From assembly GCA_015232555.1 (NCBI GenBank), contig JADFZJ010000017.1, positions 1 to 54,848 on the forward strand: 54,848 nucleotides of DNA. The letters run 5' to 3'. This DNA is from Desulfamplus sp. (GTDB taxonomy: Bacteria > Desulfobacterota > Desulfobacteria > Desulfobacterales > Desulfobacteraceae). This document shows positions 26,886 to 35,739 of the stretch, one piece after another. A program made the position numbers and the translations under genes. Below the pieces are notes generated by a model, which saw only the letters and a list, made by a program, of their open reading frames with translations, was not told the DNA's origin and made no database searches. Within the stretch, counting starts at the first letter, position 1. Every line of letters begins with the position of its first letter.

Positions 26886-27647
26886 CTATCTCTCCATTTG
26901 CATAAATTTCTCTTTCAGACTTATTACCAACTGCACCTCTCCTCGAGGCATGGAGAGTTTTGATGCAATAGTATCAACATCAAGCCCCTGCTGATAGAAC
27001 TCAACTATCTTCTGCTGCTGGTCAATCAGACTATTTTCTGATTCTTCCTGAGTTGAATCATCTACAGTTGACCATGCAGAATTATATAAACCTGAAGCAG
27101 CACCAGAACAGCGAATATCTCCGTCATTTCCAAGACCTTGAGCACTGTTGCGACTGTTGTTATTATTCTGGTTCTGACGGCGATTTGAGGCAGGTTGATG
27201 CTGATATATGGATTTGTCCTTGGAATTTAATATAACCTCTGATCTGGACAATAGAAGATTGATACTGATAATTCGTGAATCAAGTGTATCATTTAGGTTC
27301 TTGATAAGACGCTGCTTTTCCTTTATCTGATGCTCAAAAGATGCGGCGGTTGATTCCGAACCTTTAACTAACGGCTCAAGCAGTTCAATAATGTCCTGAG
27401 CCGCACGGTCAACCATCTCTACAGCCGCTTTTTCACCCATATTGTGGAGAAGTTGGTCTATTCTCTCTACTACTTCCTTATGAATTGAGTCAGTCACAGT
27501 CTTGATATCATCACGCTTAAAAGTGTTGTGCAGTTCAGCCTCTGTTTTTTTCATCCGTCTGATAAACCGCCACAAAAGCATCACAAGCACAAGATTGATA
27601 AAGAGTTGGGCAGCAATCCATAATTCCATGATAAGCAGTCTGCTCAT
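26886..27647 (-). CDS. DUF2802-type flagellar-locus membrane protein
   Basis: This is a 253-residue protein. The ATG at 27647 is preceded by GGGGAGG. A single N-terminal membrane helix (IAAQLFINLVLVMLLWRFI) is followed by a long predicted coiled coil (about 35-150) and an Asn/Gln-rich linker. The C-terminal short helix-turn-helix-like domain (IVEFYQQGLDVDTIASKLSMPRGEVQLVISL) is characteristic of DUF2802 proteins found in flagellar gene clusters. The exact function of this family is not established. It lies 30 bp after the cytochrome gene and 48 bp before fliK2. Confidence 0.7.
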   Translation of the reverse strand: MSRLLIMELWIAAQLFINLVLVMLLWRFIRRMKKTEAELHNTFKRDDIKTVTDSIHKEVVERIDQLLHNMGEKAAVEMVDRAAQDIIELLEPLVKGSESTAASFEHQIKEKQRLIKNLNDTLDSRIISINLLLSRSEVILNSKDKSIYQHQPASNRRQNQNNNNSRNSAQGLGNDGDIRCSGAASGLYNSAWSTVDDSTQEESENSLIDQQQKIVEFYQQGLDVDTIASKLSMPRGEVQLVISLKEKFMQMER

Positions 27648-27677
27648 GCTTTATTAGCCTCCCCAACTTTTCTTTTT

Positions 27678-29027
27678 CTATTTTGTAACAACCGCTTTAA
27701 CTTCCTTCATAACCACAACAGGAATATTCATGCCTTTCAGCTCTTTCATACTGTCTGCAACCTTTTGAGATAGTCCGCTATATAAAAGTGAAGCCTTAAC
27801 AGTTACGCTGCCATCAAAATTTCCAATATCGATGTTTTCAACATGCTCTTTCATAGGCTCAAGTCTTTTGTCACTTATTATCTCTCTTGCCTTGGCTAAG
27901 TTATCTACAGGATTACCTTTCCCATCACCAAAAATAGTAGAATAGATTATTGTATTTTCAGGCAGATATCCTTTTGCATCAGGGACACCTGATTTATATA
28001 TGACAGCTCCTTTGCTGTCTGTTACTGTAACGTTAAGCCATACCTGACGGATATTGGTCAATCCAGTGGGAATTTGATGTCCTGCTCCATTGTTTATTAT
28101 TTTGATAATAATCTTACTACCTTTACCCGATTTATCCATCTCTGCTTTAGGCTCTATTTTAATATCAACTGCATTTTTAAGTCTCTCTTCTGCCATTTGG
28201 GCAAGAGCCGTGTTTTGTTCTTTTATAGGAATTGCCATATTTGCACCAACAAAATAGTGAGTAAAGATATGTTCTCTCTCAACCGAGCCTTCAGCCGCTG
28301 TCCCTGGATTTTTGGGTCTATCTGTTGAGCCTGTAGATGGATATCCTGGTCTTTGATACATGTGGCAATCTTGACACTGAACACCCTGTTTACTGTAAGT
28401 GCTATTTTTCCATTCCTGATAAGTTGTTTCAAGCCATGTTTTAAAAGTTACATGCTGGACATCATGGCATGTTCCGCAAAGTTCTGATTTTGTATGAAAA
28501 TCTGAAAATTCAGATTGATGGTAATCTGACTCAGAGTCTTTAAATGGACCTCTTTTAACTCCAGGGTCATCCTCTCCATTTCCAGGAGCATATTTAAATT
28601 TTGCATTATAAACAGAGTATGCCCCTGTAATTGAGTGGCAGTAGTCGCACTGAACACCCTGCTTTGCTATTTCCGCAATTTTTGTTTTGTCATCAGATGT
28701 TTTCAGAGGATACCCTGTTATATATCCAACCGGAGTATGGCATGTCTGGCAATGCTCAGCCTCCTCAATCTCATCTTTGTCTGTAAGCCCGACAAGTCCT
28801 GCATTGGCAACACTGTTATAAATTACATCATCGTATGCAAGTTTGTGCATTGAGCCTTGCCACTGCTCATATATTTGTTCATGGCAACCTCCGCAAGTTT
28901 CAGGAGAGATAAATTGGGATAGTTGATAATGGGCAGTCTTTTCAGAAGACCATGAATTTGAATTTTCGTAAAAGAATATGTATAAAACAACTAATGCGGG
29001 GATAAGTATAATAGTAATGTTTTTCAC
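27678..29027 (-). CDS. Five-heme c-type cytochrome
   Basis: This protein is 449 residues from GTG at 29027, preferred because GAGGG lies about eight bases upstream. A TTG at 29066 would add 13 residues with a poorer ribosome site. An N-terminal helix (ITIILIPALVVLYIFFY) acts as signal or membrane anchor. Five CxxCH heme sites are present: CGGCH, CQTCH, CDYCH, CGTCH and CQDCH. The spacing recalls the multiheme c554-like family. The C-terminal half (about 290-440) is a beta-rich domain (GAGHQIPTGLTNIRQVWLNVTV) seen in such cytochromes. It is periplasmic electron transfer machinery, unexpectedly placed within flagellar accessory genes. Redox partners are unknown. Confidence 0.86.
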   Translation of the reverse strand: MKNITIILIPALVVLYIFFYENSNSWSSEKTAHYQLSQFISPETCGGCHEQIYEQWQGSMHKLAYDDVIYNSVANAGLVGLTDKDEIEEAEHCQTCHTPVGYITGYPLKTSDDKTKIAEIAKQGVQCDYCHSITGAYSVYNAKFKYAPGNGEDDPGVKRGPFKDSESDYHQSEFSDFHTKSELCGTCHDVQHVTFKTWLETTYQEWKNSTYSKQGVQCQDCHMYQRPGYPSTGSTDRPKNPGTAAEGSVEREHIFTHYFVGANMAIPIKEQNTALAQMAEERLKNAVDIKIEPKAEMDKSGKGSKIIIKIINNGAGHQIPTGLTNIRQVWLNVTVTDSKGAVIYKSGVPDAKGYLPENTIIYSTIFGDGKGNPVDNLAKAREIISDKRLEPMKEHVENIDIGNFDGSVTVKASLLYSGLSQKVADSMKELKGMNIPVVVMKEVKAVVTK

Positions 29028-29066
29028 AGTAAGAACCCTCAACTCCTTAAATTTAGATATTATCAA

Positions 29067-29369
29067 TCAAGCCACTGTATCAAGCAGATTACCTGGCAGA
29101 TCAGGATCATTTTTTCTGGTTCTATTTTGTGCCCTCTTTTTTTTAGCAAGCATCTTTTCCTCCTCTCTCTTTTTTGTCTTTGTATCAATATTTACACCGC
29201 TCGATTTTTCAGTAGAGATAACGGTTGTCTGTTCTATATTTTCCCTCATCATCTGCTGATTCTGCAGATCGGCAGGGTCTGGCTGAACAGGCTTGAGGTG
29301 GTGAGTTGCCTCATGGGCAAGGTTTGACTGCTGAATTACATGAGTATGTGCACCGGGTATTGTTGTCAT
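29067..29369 (-). CDS. Small hydrophilic protein of the flagellar locus, unknown function
   Basis: This is a 100-residue protein with ATG at 29369 and a very strong ribosome site, AGGAGGT, just upstream. It is His- and Gln-rich at the N-terminus (GAHTHVIQQSNLAHEATHHLKP) and highly charged in the middle (KTKKREEEKMLAKKKRAQNRTRKN). No membrane segment or known domain was recognised. It lies 36 bp downstream of the FliL-type gene. The strong ribosome site and operon position suggest an abundant protein working with the flagellum, but the function is unknown. Confidence 0.6.
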   Translation of the reverse strand: MTTIPGAHTHVIQQSNLAHEATHHLKPVQPDPADLQNQQMMRENIEQTTVISTEKSSGVNIDTKTKKREEEKMLAKKKRAQNRTRKNDPDLPGNLLDTVA

Positions 29370-29405
29370 ATCTACCTCCTTTAGAGCAGCTTGATGTAAT
29401 GTTTT

Positions 29406-31142
29406 TTAGCCTGTCTTAAAGTTTACAAACGAAACTTTGTTAAGTTTCATATCAGGCAATGCTTTATTTAATGCATCTTGAACAATCTCAAGAAGTGTAC
29501 TCTCAGTAAGTTTATTGCCTTTATCTGATTTCAATGCCGTGTTAATAGCATTGTATATTACATCTCTATAGTATGGAAGCCTGCTGTTGATGGTATCAAA
29601 CACAGTTGAATGAGAGTATTCAATTGAAACATCTACAGAGATATAAGTTATGCCATCATCTCTCTCAGGGGCAAACGCTATAAAATTTTCCAACGTAATG
29701 GTACCGGGTGTCAGCTCTTGCGATTCCTTAATATTCATATCTGGCACCTCTGTTGCTACAGACTCAGTCTCTCCTATTTTTCCGGCTGGTTGAGACGACA
29801 TAAGAAGATTATCCACCTTCTCCTTAAAAAACATAAAATATACACCAGCAACACAACCAGCCATTAAAGTTAGAACCAGCAGCAAAATAATAATAATTTT
29901 AAGAAGAAAATGTTTTTTTACAGGCTTCTCTTCTGACATATCAATAAGATCAGCAAGCTGCCTGACGGTGCCGTCTGCAAGTGTAGCAGCAGGAACAACC
30001 GATTCTTCAAGAATAACCTGTTCATTATCATCTTCAGGAAGAGAACTTTCAATGTTCTTAACAAGGACACTATTACCTTTAATATCCTCGTCCATCTCCA
30101 TGTCTGCTAAAATATCTTCGTCTTCTTCGTCTGTTCCTGCAAGAAGTGCATCAATATCATCTTGAGATATTACATTTCTTACACTATCGTCTGTGCCTGC
30201 TGCAGAAGTTTCTGCACCCTGAGCATCATTATCGTTTAATGCCAGATCATCATCTAAAGTATTATCTTCACTCTGTTTTAGGAAACCATCAATATCATCT
30301 TGGGAGATATCATTAAGAAGATCATCCATATCTCCAGCAGCATCGTTAAGCAGATCGTCCAGATCGCTGTCATTATTTTCAAGAGCAGAGTCAGTTTCAC
30401 CTTCAGATAGATTAACCTGAAAAACCTCGTCTGCTAAAGGGTCAGCTCTATTAAACGGCTCCTTATCTAATATATCGGCATCCTGAGCACTTTTATTCAG
30501 CAGATTGTCAATAGTATCCTGAGTAATCAGGCAGTCTTGTATATTCCACGCTTCAGATGGATCAATAACCTCTTCAGTAGATATAGAATCGGCAGTAACA
30601 CTTTCAACTATTTCATTATCTGGTGCTTCTATATCACTTTCAAGATCATCCATATCTGCAATGTTGTCTGGCTCTTCAGACATATCGTCAGTAGCCATCA
30701 GCTTGTCAATATCATCTTGAGATATCAGATCAAAGGCATCAGCATCATCTGTACTCTCTTTATTATAATTATTGGCAGAAGCATTACTCTGGTCATCTGC
30801 GGCAGGAGAGTTGAGCATTTTCTCAATATCATCTTGAGAAAGCTCTCCAAGATCATCGTCATCGTCATCATCTTCTTTAAACTCTTCTTTAAATTCGCTT
30901 GCCAAAGAAGCTGGTTCTTCTGGTTCATTAGAGTATAATGATGCGTTCAAAAGCCTGTCAATGTCGTCTTGGGAGAGTTCGCCTATAATATCACCTTCAT
31001 CTTTCTTATCTTCTGAAGGTGTAATGTCTTCCACATCTCCTTTATTGGCAATACTCTCTTCAGCCTCTTCAATGGACTGGGCATTTAGAAGTTTGTCAAT
31101 ATCGTCTTGGGAAAACAGGGTATCGTCATTGGGATCAGACAT
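29406..31142 (-). CDS. FliL-type protein with seven FliM-like CheY-binding motifs
   Basis: This is a 578-residue protein. Residues 1-400 are an acidic, low-complexity cytoplasmic tail with seven copies of a SQDDIDxLL-like motif, starting at residues 11, 57, 102, 141, 207, 280 and 326; the fifth reads TQDTIDNLL. Two shorter LDDLLND/MDDLLND copies lie at about 261 and 272. One membrane helix (about 412-438, LLKIIIILLLVLTLMAGCVAG) is followed by a periplasmic FliL-like domain (TLENFIAFAPERDDGITYISVDVSIEY, RDVIYNAINTAL). FliL surrounds and tunes the stator. The motif matches the FliM N-terminus encoded at 41752-42735 (ILSQDEVDSLLAG), the segment that binds CheY-P. Multivalent CheY binding is inference. 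It starts 11 bp after fliA. Confidence 0.82.
   Translation of the reverse strand: MSDPNDDTLFSQDDIDKLLNAQSIEEAEESIANKGDVEDITPSEDKKDEGDIIGELSQDDIDRLLNASLYSNEPEEPASLASEFKEEFKEDDDDDDDLGELSQDDIEKMLNSPAADDQSNASANNYNKESTDDADAFDLISQDDIDKLMATDDMSEEPDNIADMDDLESDIEAPDNEIVESVTADSISTEEVIDPSEAWNIQDCLITQDTIDNLLNKSAQDADILDKEPFNRADPLADEVFQVNLSEGETDSALENNDSDLDDLLNDAAGDMDDLLNDISQDDIDGFLKQSEDNTLDDDLALNDNDAQGAETSAAGTDDSVRNVISQDDIDALLAGTDEEDEDILADMEMDEDIKGNSVLVKNIESSLPEDDNEQVILEESVVPAATLADGTVRQLADLIDMSEEKPVKKHFLLKIIIILLLVLTLMAGCVAGVYFMFFKEKVDNLLMSSQPAGKIGETESVATEVPDMNIKESQELTPGTITLENFIAFAPERDDGITYISVDVSIEYSHSTVFDTINSRLPYYRDVIYNAINTALKSDKGNKLTESTLLEIVQDALNKALPDMKLNKVSFVNFKTG
30150..31115 (-). repeat. Array of seven dispersed SQDDIDxLL motifs
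   Basis: The motif copies begin, in minus-strand coordinates, near 31112, 30974, 30839, 30722, 30524, 30305 and 30167. The codons are also alike: the complement of TCAATATCATCTTGAGA recurs with few changes. Spacers are 39-73 residues long, acidic and unrelated to one another. The conserved unit is therefore the short motif itself, as expected for a linear binding peptide rather than for duplicated domains. Confidence 0.85.
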
Positions 31143-31153
31143 TTGAGAACCTT

Positions 31154-31897
31154 TTAAGCCTCAAAATGAGTTTTTAATTTCGACTTCAATTTATTTAAAA
31201 TCGAGGTGTGAATCTGGCAGATTCTTGATTCAGTAAGATTTAGAACCTCTCCTATCTCTTTGAGGGTCAACTCTTCATAATAGTATAGGGAAACAACAAG
31301 TTTCTCCTTCTCATTGAGCTTGTTTATTGCATCTGTAAGCAGAGATTTCATCTCCTCCCTTTCAAACTCTTCGGAAGGGGTCTCTTTAACTTTTAAATTC
31401 GATAGAAATCTTGTTGCAGAAGATGTTTCATTGTTTTTTGTTTTCAGGAATGTATCAATACTTAATATTGTCGCACCATGAATCTGGGTGAGAATATCGT
31501 TGTATTCATCTATAGTTACACCTAACTCTGCGGCAATATCTTCATCAGAAGGCATTTTCCCTGTGCTCTCTTCAAGTCGTTTTGTTGCAGCAGCAAGTTC
31601 CTGAATTTTTTTTCGGACAGATCGAGAATACCTATCCATGCTTCGGAGTTCATCAAGGATTGCACCTCTGATTCTGTATTGAGCATAGGTTTTCAAGGTG
31701 GTGTGTTTGTCAGGATCGAACTTATCAACAGCATCAATAAGACCTAATGAACCTGCACTGATAAGTTCATCAAACAGCACGCTTGACGGAATTTTGCGGG
31801 CAAATCCTAAAGCAATCTGTTTGACTAAAAATGCGTATTCAATAATTCTTGCTTCCCGCCACCCGGGGTCTTTGTGTTTAAGATCATCCTTTTTCAA
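31154..31897 (-). CDS. fliA: Flagellar sigma factor FliA (sigma-28)
   Basis: This 247-residue protein is the RNA polymerase sigma factor for late flagellar and chemotaxis genes. Region 2 is visible (EYAFLVKQIALGFARKIP, LISAGSLGLIDAVDKFD, TYAQYRIRGAILDELRSMD), region 3 follows, and region 4 ends in LTLKEIGEVLNLTESRICQIHTSIL. The best start is TTG at 31897; no ATG precedes region 2, and the resulting length is normal for the family. It comes 88 bp after flhG and 11 bp before the FliL-type gene, the usual flhA-flhF-flhG-fliA order. No anti-sigma FlgM and no clear sigma-28 promoter was found in the window. Confidence 0.95.
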   Translation of the reverse strand: MKKDDLKHKDPGWREARIIEYAFLVKQIALGFARKIPSSVLFDELISAGSLGLIDAVDKFDPDKHTTLKTYAQYRIRGAILDELRSMDRYSRSVRKKIQELAAATKRLEESTGKMPSDEDIAAELGVTIDEYNDILTQIHGATILSIDTFLKTKNNETSSATRFLSNLKVKETPSEEFEREEMKSLLTDAINKLNEKEKLVVSLYYYEELTLKEIGEVLNLTESRICQIHTSILNKLKSKLKTHFEA

Positions 31898-31985
31898 TTT
31901 ACCGTGCCTATTTTTTTAAATTCAACTTTGTAAACTGCTCAATTCAGCAGATGGTCAATTTTTTGAGATAACCGAGTCAATTATT

Positions 31986-32897
31986 TCAATTAACTGCATC
32001 TAAAACTCTTTTCATAAAAAATTTGATATTGCCATCTGAAGATATCCTGATTGGCGACTCTGCTATCTTTAGGGCAATCTCTTTAATTGCCTGTGCTGAC
32101 GGGCAATCAGGTGCATAATCCATAACAGTGGTTCTATTTAAAACAGCCTTCTGAAGTTTTGGATCAGAAGGGATATTTCCAAGATATTCCAGCACCACAT
32201 TTTTCAAAAACCGCCCGAGAGCACTGTCAAGAGTTGCATAGACATTTTTGGCATCTTTTTTTGAATTTACCACATTGACTAACAGTTTAAAATACTTTGT
32301 TCCATATTCCTGAGACATTACCTTCATCAAGGCATAGGCATCTGTAATTGATGTTGGTTCTCGTGTTGCAATTACAATACACTCATCTGCTGCAGAATTA
32401 AAATACAAAACATTCGAGGAGATACCTGCACCAGTGTCAATCAGAATAATATCTGCCATATTTTCAAGAGTTTCGAACTCAGTCAGAAGATTGAGCTTTT
32501 CTCCGTGCGTCAACTGGGTCAAATTGGCAAACCCAGATCCTCCTGCAATTATATGAACACCATGATGAGTTTTGACCATAACTTCATGAAGTGTCCTCTC
32601 TCCGCTTATAACGTGACTGATATTATATTTTGGACGAAGGTTAAATATAATATCAATATTTGCAAGCCCGACATCTGCATCCACAATCACAACCCTTTTA
32701 CCAAGGGCATTGAGAGCAATAGCAAGATTTCCAACTATATTTGTTTTTCCAACTCCGCCTTTACCGCTCGTAACCGATATCACTCTTGGAACCCGCCGGC
32801 TGCCACCCAAAGAGACAGGGGAAGTTCTTCTTGATAAAGAATCTGTATTCACAATATTTCTTAACCCGCTTGCCTGATCCAATTTTTTATCTCCCAT
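31986..32897 (-). CDS. flhG: Flagellar number regulator FlhG (MinD-like ATPase)
   Basis: This is a 303-residue deviant-Walker ATPase (TSGKGGVGKTNIVGNLAIAL). ADVGLANIDIIF and the Asp in IILIDTGAGIS complete the active site. The short basic N-terminus with Gln (KLDQASGLRNIV) resembles the region of FlhG that stimulates the FlhF GTPase. FlhG limits flagellar number and placement with FlhF at the cytoplasmic membrane. In most related clusters flhG directly follows flhF; here a nuclease-like gene (32985-34556) lies between them. Confidence 0.93.
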   Translation of the reverse strand: MGDKKLDQASGLRNIVNTDSLSRRTSPVSLGGSRRVPRVISVTSGKGGVGKTNIVGNLAIALNALGKRVVIVDADVGLANIDIIFNLRPKYNISHVISGERTLHEVMVKTHHGVHIIAGGSGFANLTQLTHGEKLNLLTEFETLENMADIILIDTGAGISSNVLYFNSAADECIVIATREPTSITDAYALMKVMSQEYGTKYFKLLVNVVNSKKDAKNVYATLDSALGRFLKNVVLEYLGNIPSDPKLQKAVLNRTTVMDYAPDCPSAQAIKEIALKIAESPIRISSDGNIKFFMKRVLDAVN

Positions 32898-32984
32898 ATC
32901 TTGCTCTTACTAATTCTATTTATGGAGCTTTTATTATTTAATTACTCAGGAATTTCAATCCAACAATAATTGCAGCAAAGCTGC

Positions 32985-34556
32985 TTATGTTCGAGGTAAA
33001 GTCTCAACTTCAAACCCAACCACATTTCTCTCTTTTTTGGAGAACTCCACACCAATAAGATGAATCGGCAACCCTTCTGCTCTATATTTTTCAGCATAGT
33101 TTCTATTTTTAAGCTGCAAAATTGCACGTCCTTCCGGAAATAACTCAACCACCTTAAACTCAAACAGATAGATATTGTGGTTAAATTTTACTGTCATGTC
33201 AATTCGTCCGTGATTGGTAACATCTTCTAATCGAACATCAAGACCCAACGCTGCAAAATAGCTGTAAAAGATACTGGCATAATAGCCTTCATACTGTGCA
33301 ATCGGATTATTGTCATACCAGTGGTGAGGAATAGTTGCATAAAATGATTGAAACAGACCTTTAAGACCTTCTAAATCGTTAGCAGAAAGAAGCTGGTGTA
33401 GTCGATATATGTGATTTGATGGAGAGCTACTTTCAGGATTTAAGGCAAATAAAAGCTGTTCAGTAAGACCCATTCTAACCTCATGGTTTGGATACCTAAG
33501 ATGAAATATCTGCTTTGCACCTGTCCACTCCACATGGTCAATTGTCAGATAACCTGTCTGAAAAAGAAGGGCTTCGGTTGAAATATCGTTTACATCAAAC
33601 CGTGAAAGCAGATTTTCTATAGCCACAATATGCTCAAGAGCAGGAACAAACTGCTTTCGAGTTGTAAGAACTTTAATCAAAAACTCTGGAGTTCCAGTCT
33701 CAAACCAGAATGACCGAAAATCACGTTTCTGGAAAAGCAGCAACAGGTCAAACGGATTATAGACCGTTTCTCCAAGCCAATTATAACCGTTATACCAGTG
33801 ACGTATTTGTTCTTTTTCAATAGATACCAAAGCAAGAAGCTCTAACTCAGGGGCAAAAACAGTGTCAACCTCTTTTTGAGTGTAACCGCATATAGCTGAA
33901 TATGAAGCATCTACAGAAATATCACTAAGATTATTTATTCCTGAAAAAAGGCTAACCTTGCTAAATTTTGAGACTCCAGTAATAAAGCTGAAACGAATAT
34001 GTGCGTCCATATCTTTAATCACAGAGTAGAGATTTCTAAGACCTGTTCGCATGGCAATGGCAGTTGAACTGTCTGTTATATTATCAAGTATTGGTTTGTC
34101 GTATTCATCAACCAAAACAACAACACGACTGCCAAAGCTATCATGTGCATTGCGTATTAACTCACCAAAACAGCCAGCAACATCTTCAATATCCTGACAC
34201 TCAAGAGTAAGACGCTGTTGGTTAATACGCAGTAAATCACGGATACGACGATCAAGTTGTGCACGACTTTCTAAAACTCCGCCTCCAAAACTGATATGAA
34301 TTACAGGATTTGACTTGGTAAAATCCCATTTATCGTGAATATCAAGCCCTCTGAACAGCTCTTCTCTCCCCTCAAACAAATCTTTTAATGTGTCAAGAAA
34401 TAGACTTTTCCCAAAACGGCGAGGACGAGACAAAAAATAGTGTTTGCCCTCAGTTATAAGTCGATGGGCATAGGGGGTTTTATCAACATAGTAATAACCC
34501 TCTGTTATCATTTCAGAAAAGGTTTGAATTCCTATGGGTAATTTTTTCTTTATCAT
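32985..34556 (-). CDS. AAA-ATPase-like / PD-(D/E)XK nuclease protein (DUF1703 type)
   Basis: This is a 523-residue protein. The ATG at 34556 is preferred over a GTG at 34577 that would overlap flhF. The N-terminal AAA-like domain (about 1-280) begins with the family signature LPIGIQTFSEMITEGYYYVDKT and has a P-loop in FLSRPRRFGKSLFLDTL. The DEYDKPILD segment looks like Walker B. The C-terminal part has the PD-(D/E)XK pattern: GRIDMTVKF, then IYLFEFKVVE. These proteins occur as large, scattered families in Desulfobacterota and Bacteroidetes genomes, and their role is unknown. It interrupts flhF-flhG and looks like an insertion; a hairpin (GCAGC/GCTGC) abuts its stop. Confidence 0.87.
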   Translation of the reverse strand: MIKKKLPIGIQTFSEMITEGYYYVDKTPYAHRLITEGKHYFLSRPRRFGKSLFLDTLKDLFEGREELFRGLDIHDKWDFTKSNPVIHISFGGGVLESRAQLDRRIRDLLRINQQRLTLECQDIEDVAGCFGELIRNAHDSFGSRVVVLVDEYDKPILDNITDSSTAIAMRTGLRNLYSVIKDMDAHIRFSFITGVSKFSKVSLFSGINNLSDISVDASYSAICGYTQKEVDTVFAPELELLALVSIEKEQIRHWYNGYNWLGETVYNPFDLLLLFQKRDFRSFWFETGTPEFLIKVLTTRKQFVPALEHIVAIENLLSRFDVNDISTEALLFQTGYLTIDHVEWTGAKQIFHLRYPNHEVRMGLTEQLLFALNPESSSPSNHIYRLHQLLSANDLEGLKGLFQSFYATIPHHWYDNNPIAQYEGYYASIFYSYFAALGLDVRLEDVTNHGRIDMTVKFNHNIYLFEFKVVELFPEGRAILQLKNRNYAEKYRAEGLPIHLIGVEFSKKERNVVGFEVETLPRT

Positions 34557-34560
34557 TGCG

Positions 34561-35739
34561 TTATTTATCTCTCTCACTCTGCTCTGAACCTAACATGATA
34601 CTTAGAAGGTCTCTGGTATCAGGAATAATCAAATCTTCAGGTACTCTCTGCCCATTGGTAATAATAGATACTGGAAGCTGTAAATCATTTATCTGATCAA
34701 AAATTTTTCCACAGCGTCTTGTCTCATCAACTTTTGTAAACACGTAAGTTTCAGGGTTTAACCGTGAGAATGAGTTGACTACCTCCCTCATATCTAAAAA
34801 TCCAGTAGTAACACTCAAAACCAAATGAACCGAAATTTTGTAATCACTCCTGATAACCTCAGAAAACTCTCGCATTCTTACAGTGTCAGAGTGGCTGTGT
34901 CCCGCAGTATCAATGAGAACTACATCCATGCTCTCCATCTTTTTAAGGGCACGGATAAAATCTTCTTGATTAAAAGCAGCAATGCACAAAAGTCCCATGA
35001 TTGAAGCATAAGCCTTTAACTGCTCAAACGCACCAATACGGTAATTATCAATTGATATCAGCCCAACCCTTTTTTTCTTTTTGATGCTCAAATCTGCTGC
35101 AAGTTTTGCAATTGTAGTTGTCTTGCCAACGCCTGTAGGTCCAACAAATGCAGCTATATGGGGCATTCCTGAATCAAGCGGTCTTGCAAATACATCTCTC
35201 GTGTGGATATCTTTCATGCACTCTCTTATAACATATTTTTTTAGGGGCTGAACAATCCCTCTATGTCGGGATAGATCGCTATCCATTGCAATAGATGCAC
35301 GCTGCAAGATAAGATGTGACCGTTTCTCTGAGATTCCAGCACGAAGCAGGGAAGCCAAGATACCAGCAGACTCTGTGTGACTGCAAAGAATTGACTCCAT
35401 GCCGCTGCCAAACCCGACAAGTGATATTAAATCTTTGATATTGCTCAGTTCATCAATTATTGAAATATCAGAATTGGGATTCTCTCCGCCGTAAGCGTTG
35501 GAGGATAAACCGTTCAGAGGAGTAGAAAAGGGCTGAACAACATCAAGTTTCTCCTTTGTTCTTTCAACAGTATTTGGAGCAGCATCAACTTCAAACATAT
35601 CATCTGAGTATGGATCCCTTGGACTTTTGGGAATCCTACGGGTTGCAAGTATCATCGCATCAGATCCAAGTTCTTCTTTTATATCTGCTAATGCCTTCTG
35701 AATGCTTCGGGCTTTATATGTTTTGGTGTTAGTGCTCAT
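34561..35739 (-). CDS. flhF: Flagellar placement GTPase FlhF
   Basis: This is a 392-residue SRP-type GTPase. The N-terminal B domain (KTYKARSIQKALADIKEELGSDAMILATR) is followed by a variable linker. The NG domain has G1 AFVGPTGVGKTTTIAKLAA, G3 VVLIDTAGHSHSD and G4 TKVDE. FlhF marks the pole or site for flagellar assembly and is controlled by FlhG. Its ATG overlaps the end of flhA by 4 bp. The downstream neighbour is the nuclease-like gene rather than flhG. The family is confident. Confidence 0.95.
   Translation of the reverse strand: MSTNTKTYKARSIQKALADIKEELGSDAMILATRRIPKSPRDPYSDDMFEVDAAPNTVERTKEKLDVVQPFSTPLNGLSSNAYGGENPNSDISIIDELSNIKDLISLVGFGSGMESILCSHTESAGILASLLRAGISEKRSHLILQRASIAMDSDLSRHRGIVQPLKKYVIRECMKDIHTRDVFARPLDSGMPHIAAFVGPTGVGKTTTIAKLAADLSIKKKKRVGLISIDNYRIGAFEQLKAYASIMGLLCIAAFNQEDFIRALKKMESMDVVLIDTAGHSHSDTVRMREFSEVIRSDYKISVHLVLSVTTGFLDMREVVNSFSRLNPETYVFTKVDETRRCGKIFDQINDLQLPVSIITNGQRVPEDLIIPDTRDLLSIMLGSEQSERDK

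Noticed and set aside
30537-30938. Plus-strand open frame of 133 codons over the FliL-type gene
   Set aside because: It is a shadow of the acidic repeat tail and has the biased hydrophobic composition expected of its complement.
32972-32984. GCAGC/GCTGC hairpin at the stop of the nuclease-like gene as a terminator
   Set aside because: It has a five-base stem and no U-run after it, and flhG downstream probably needs read-through.
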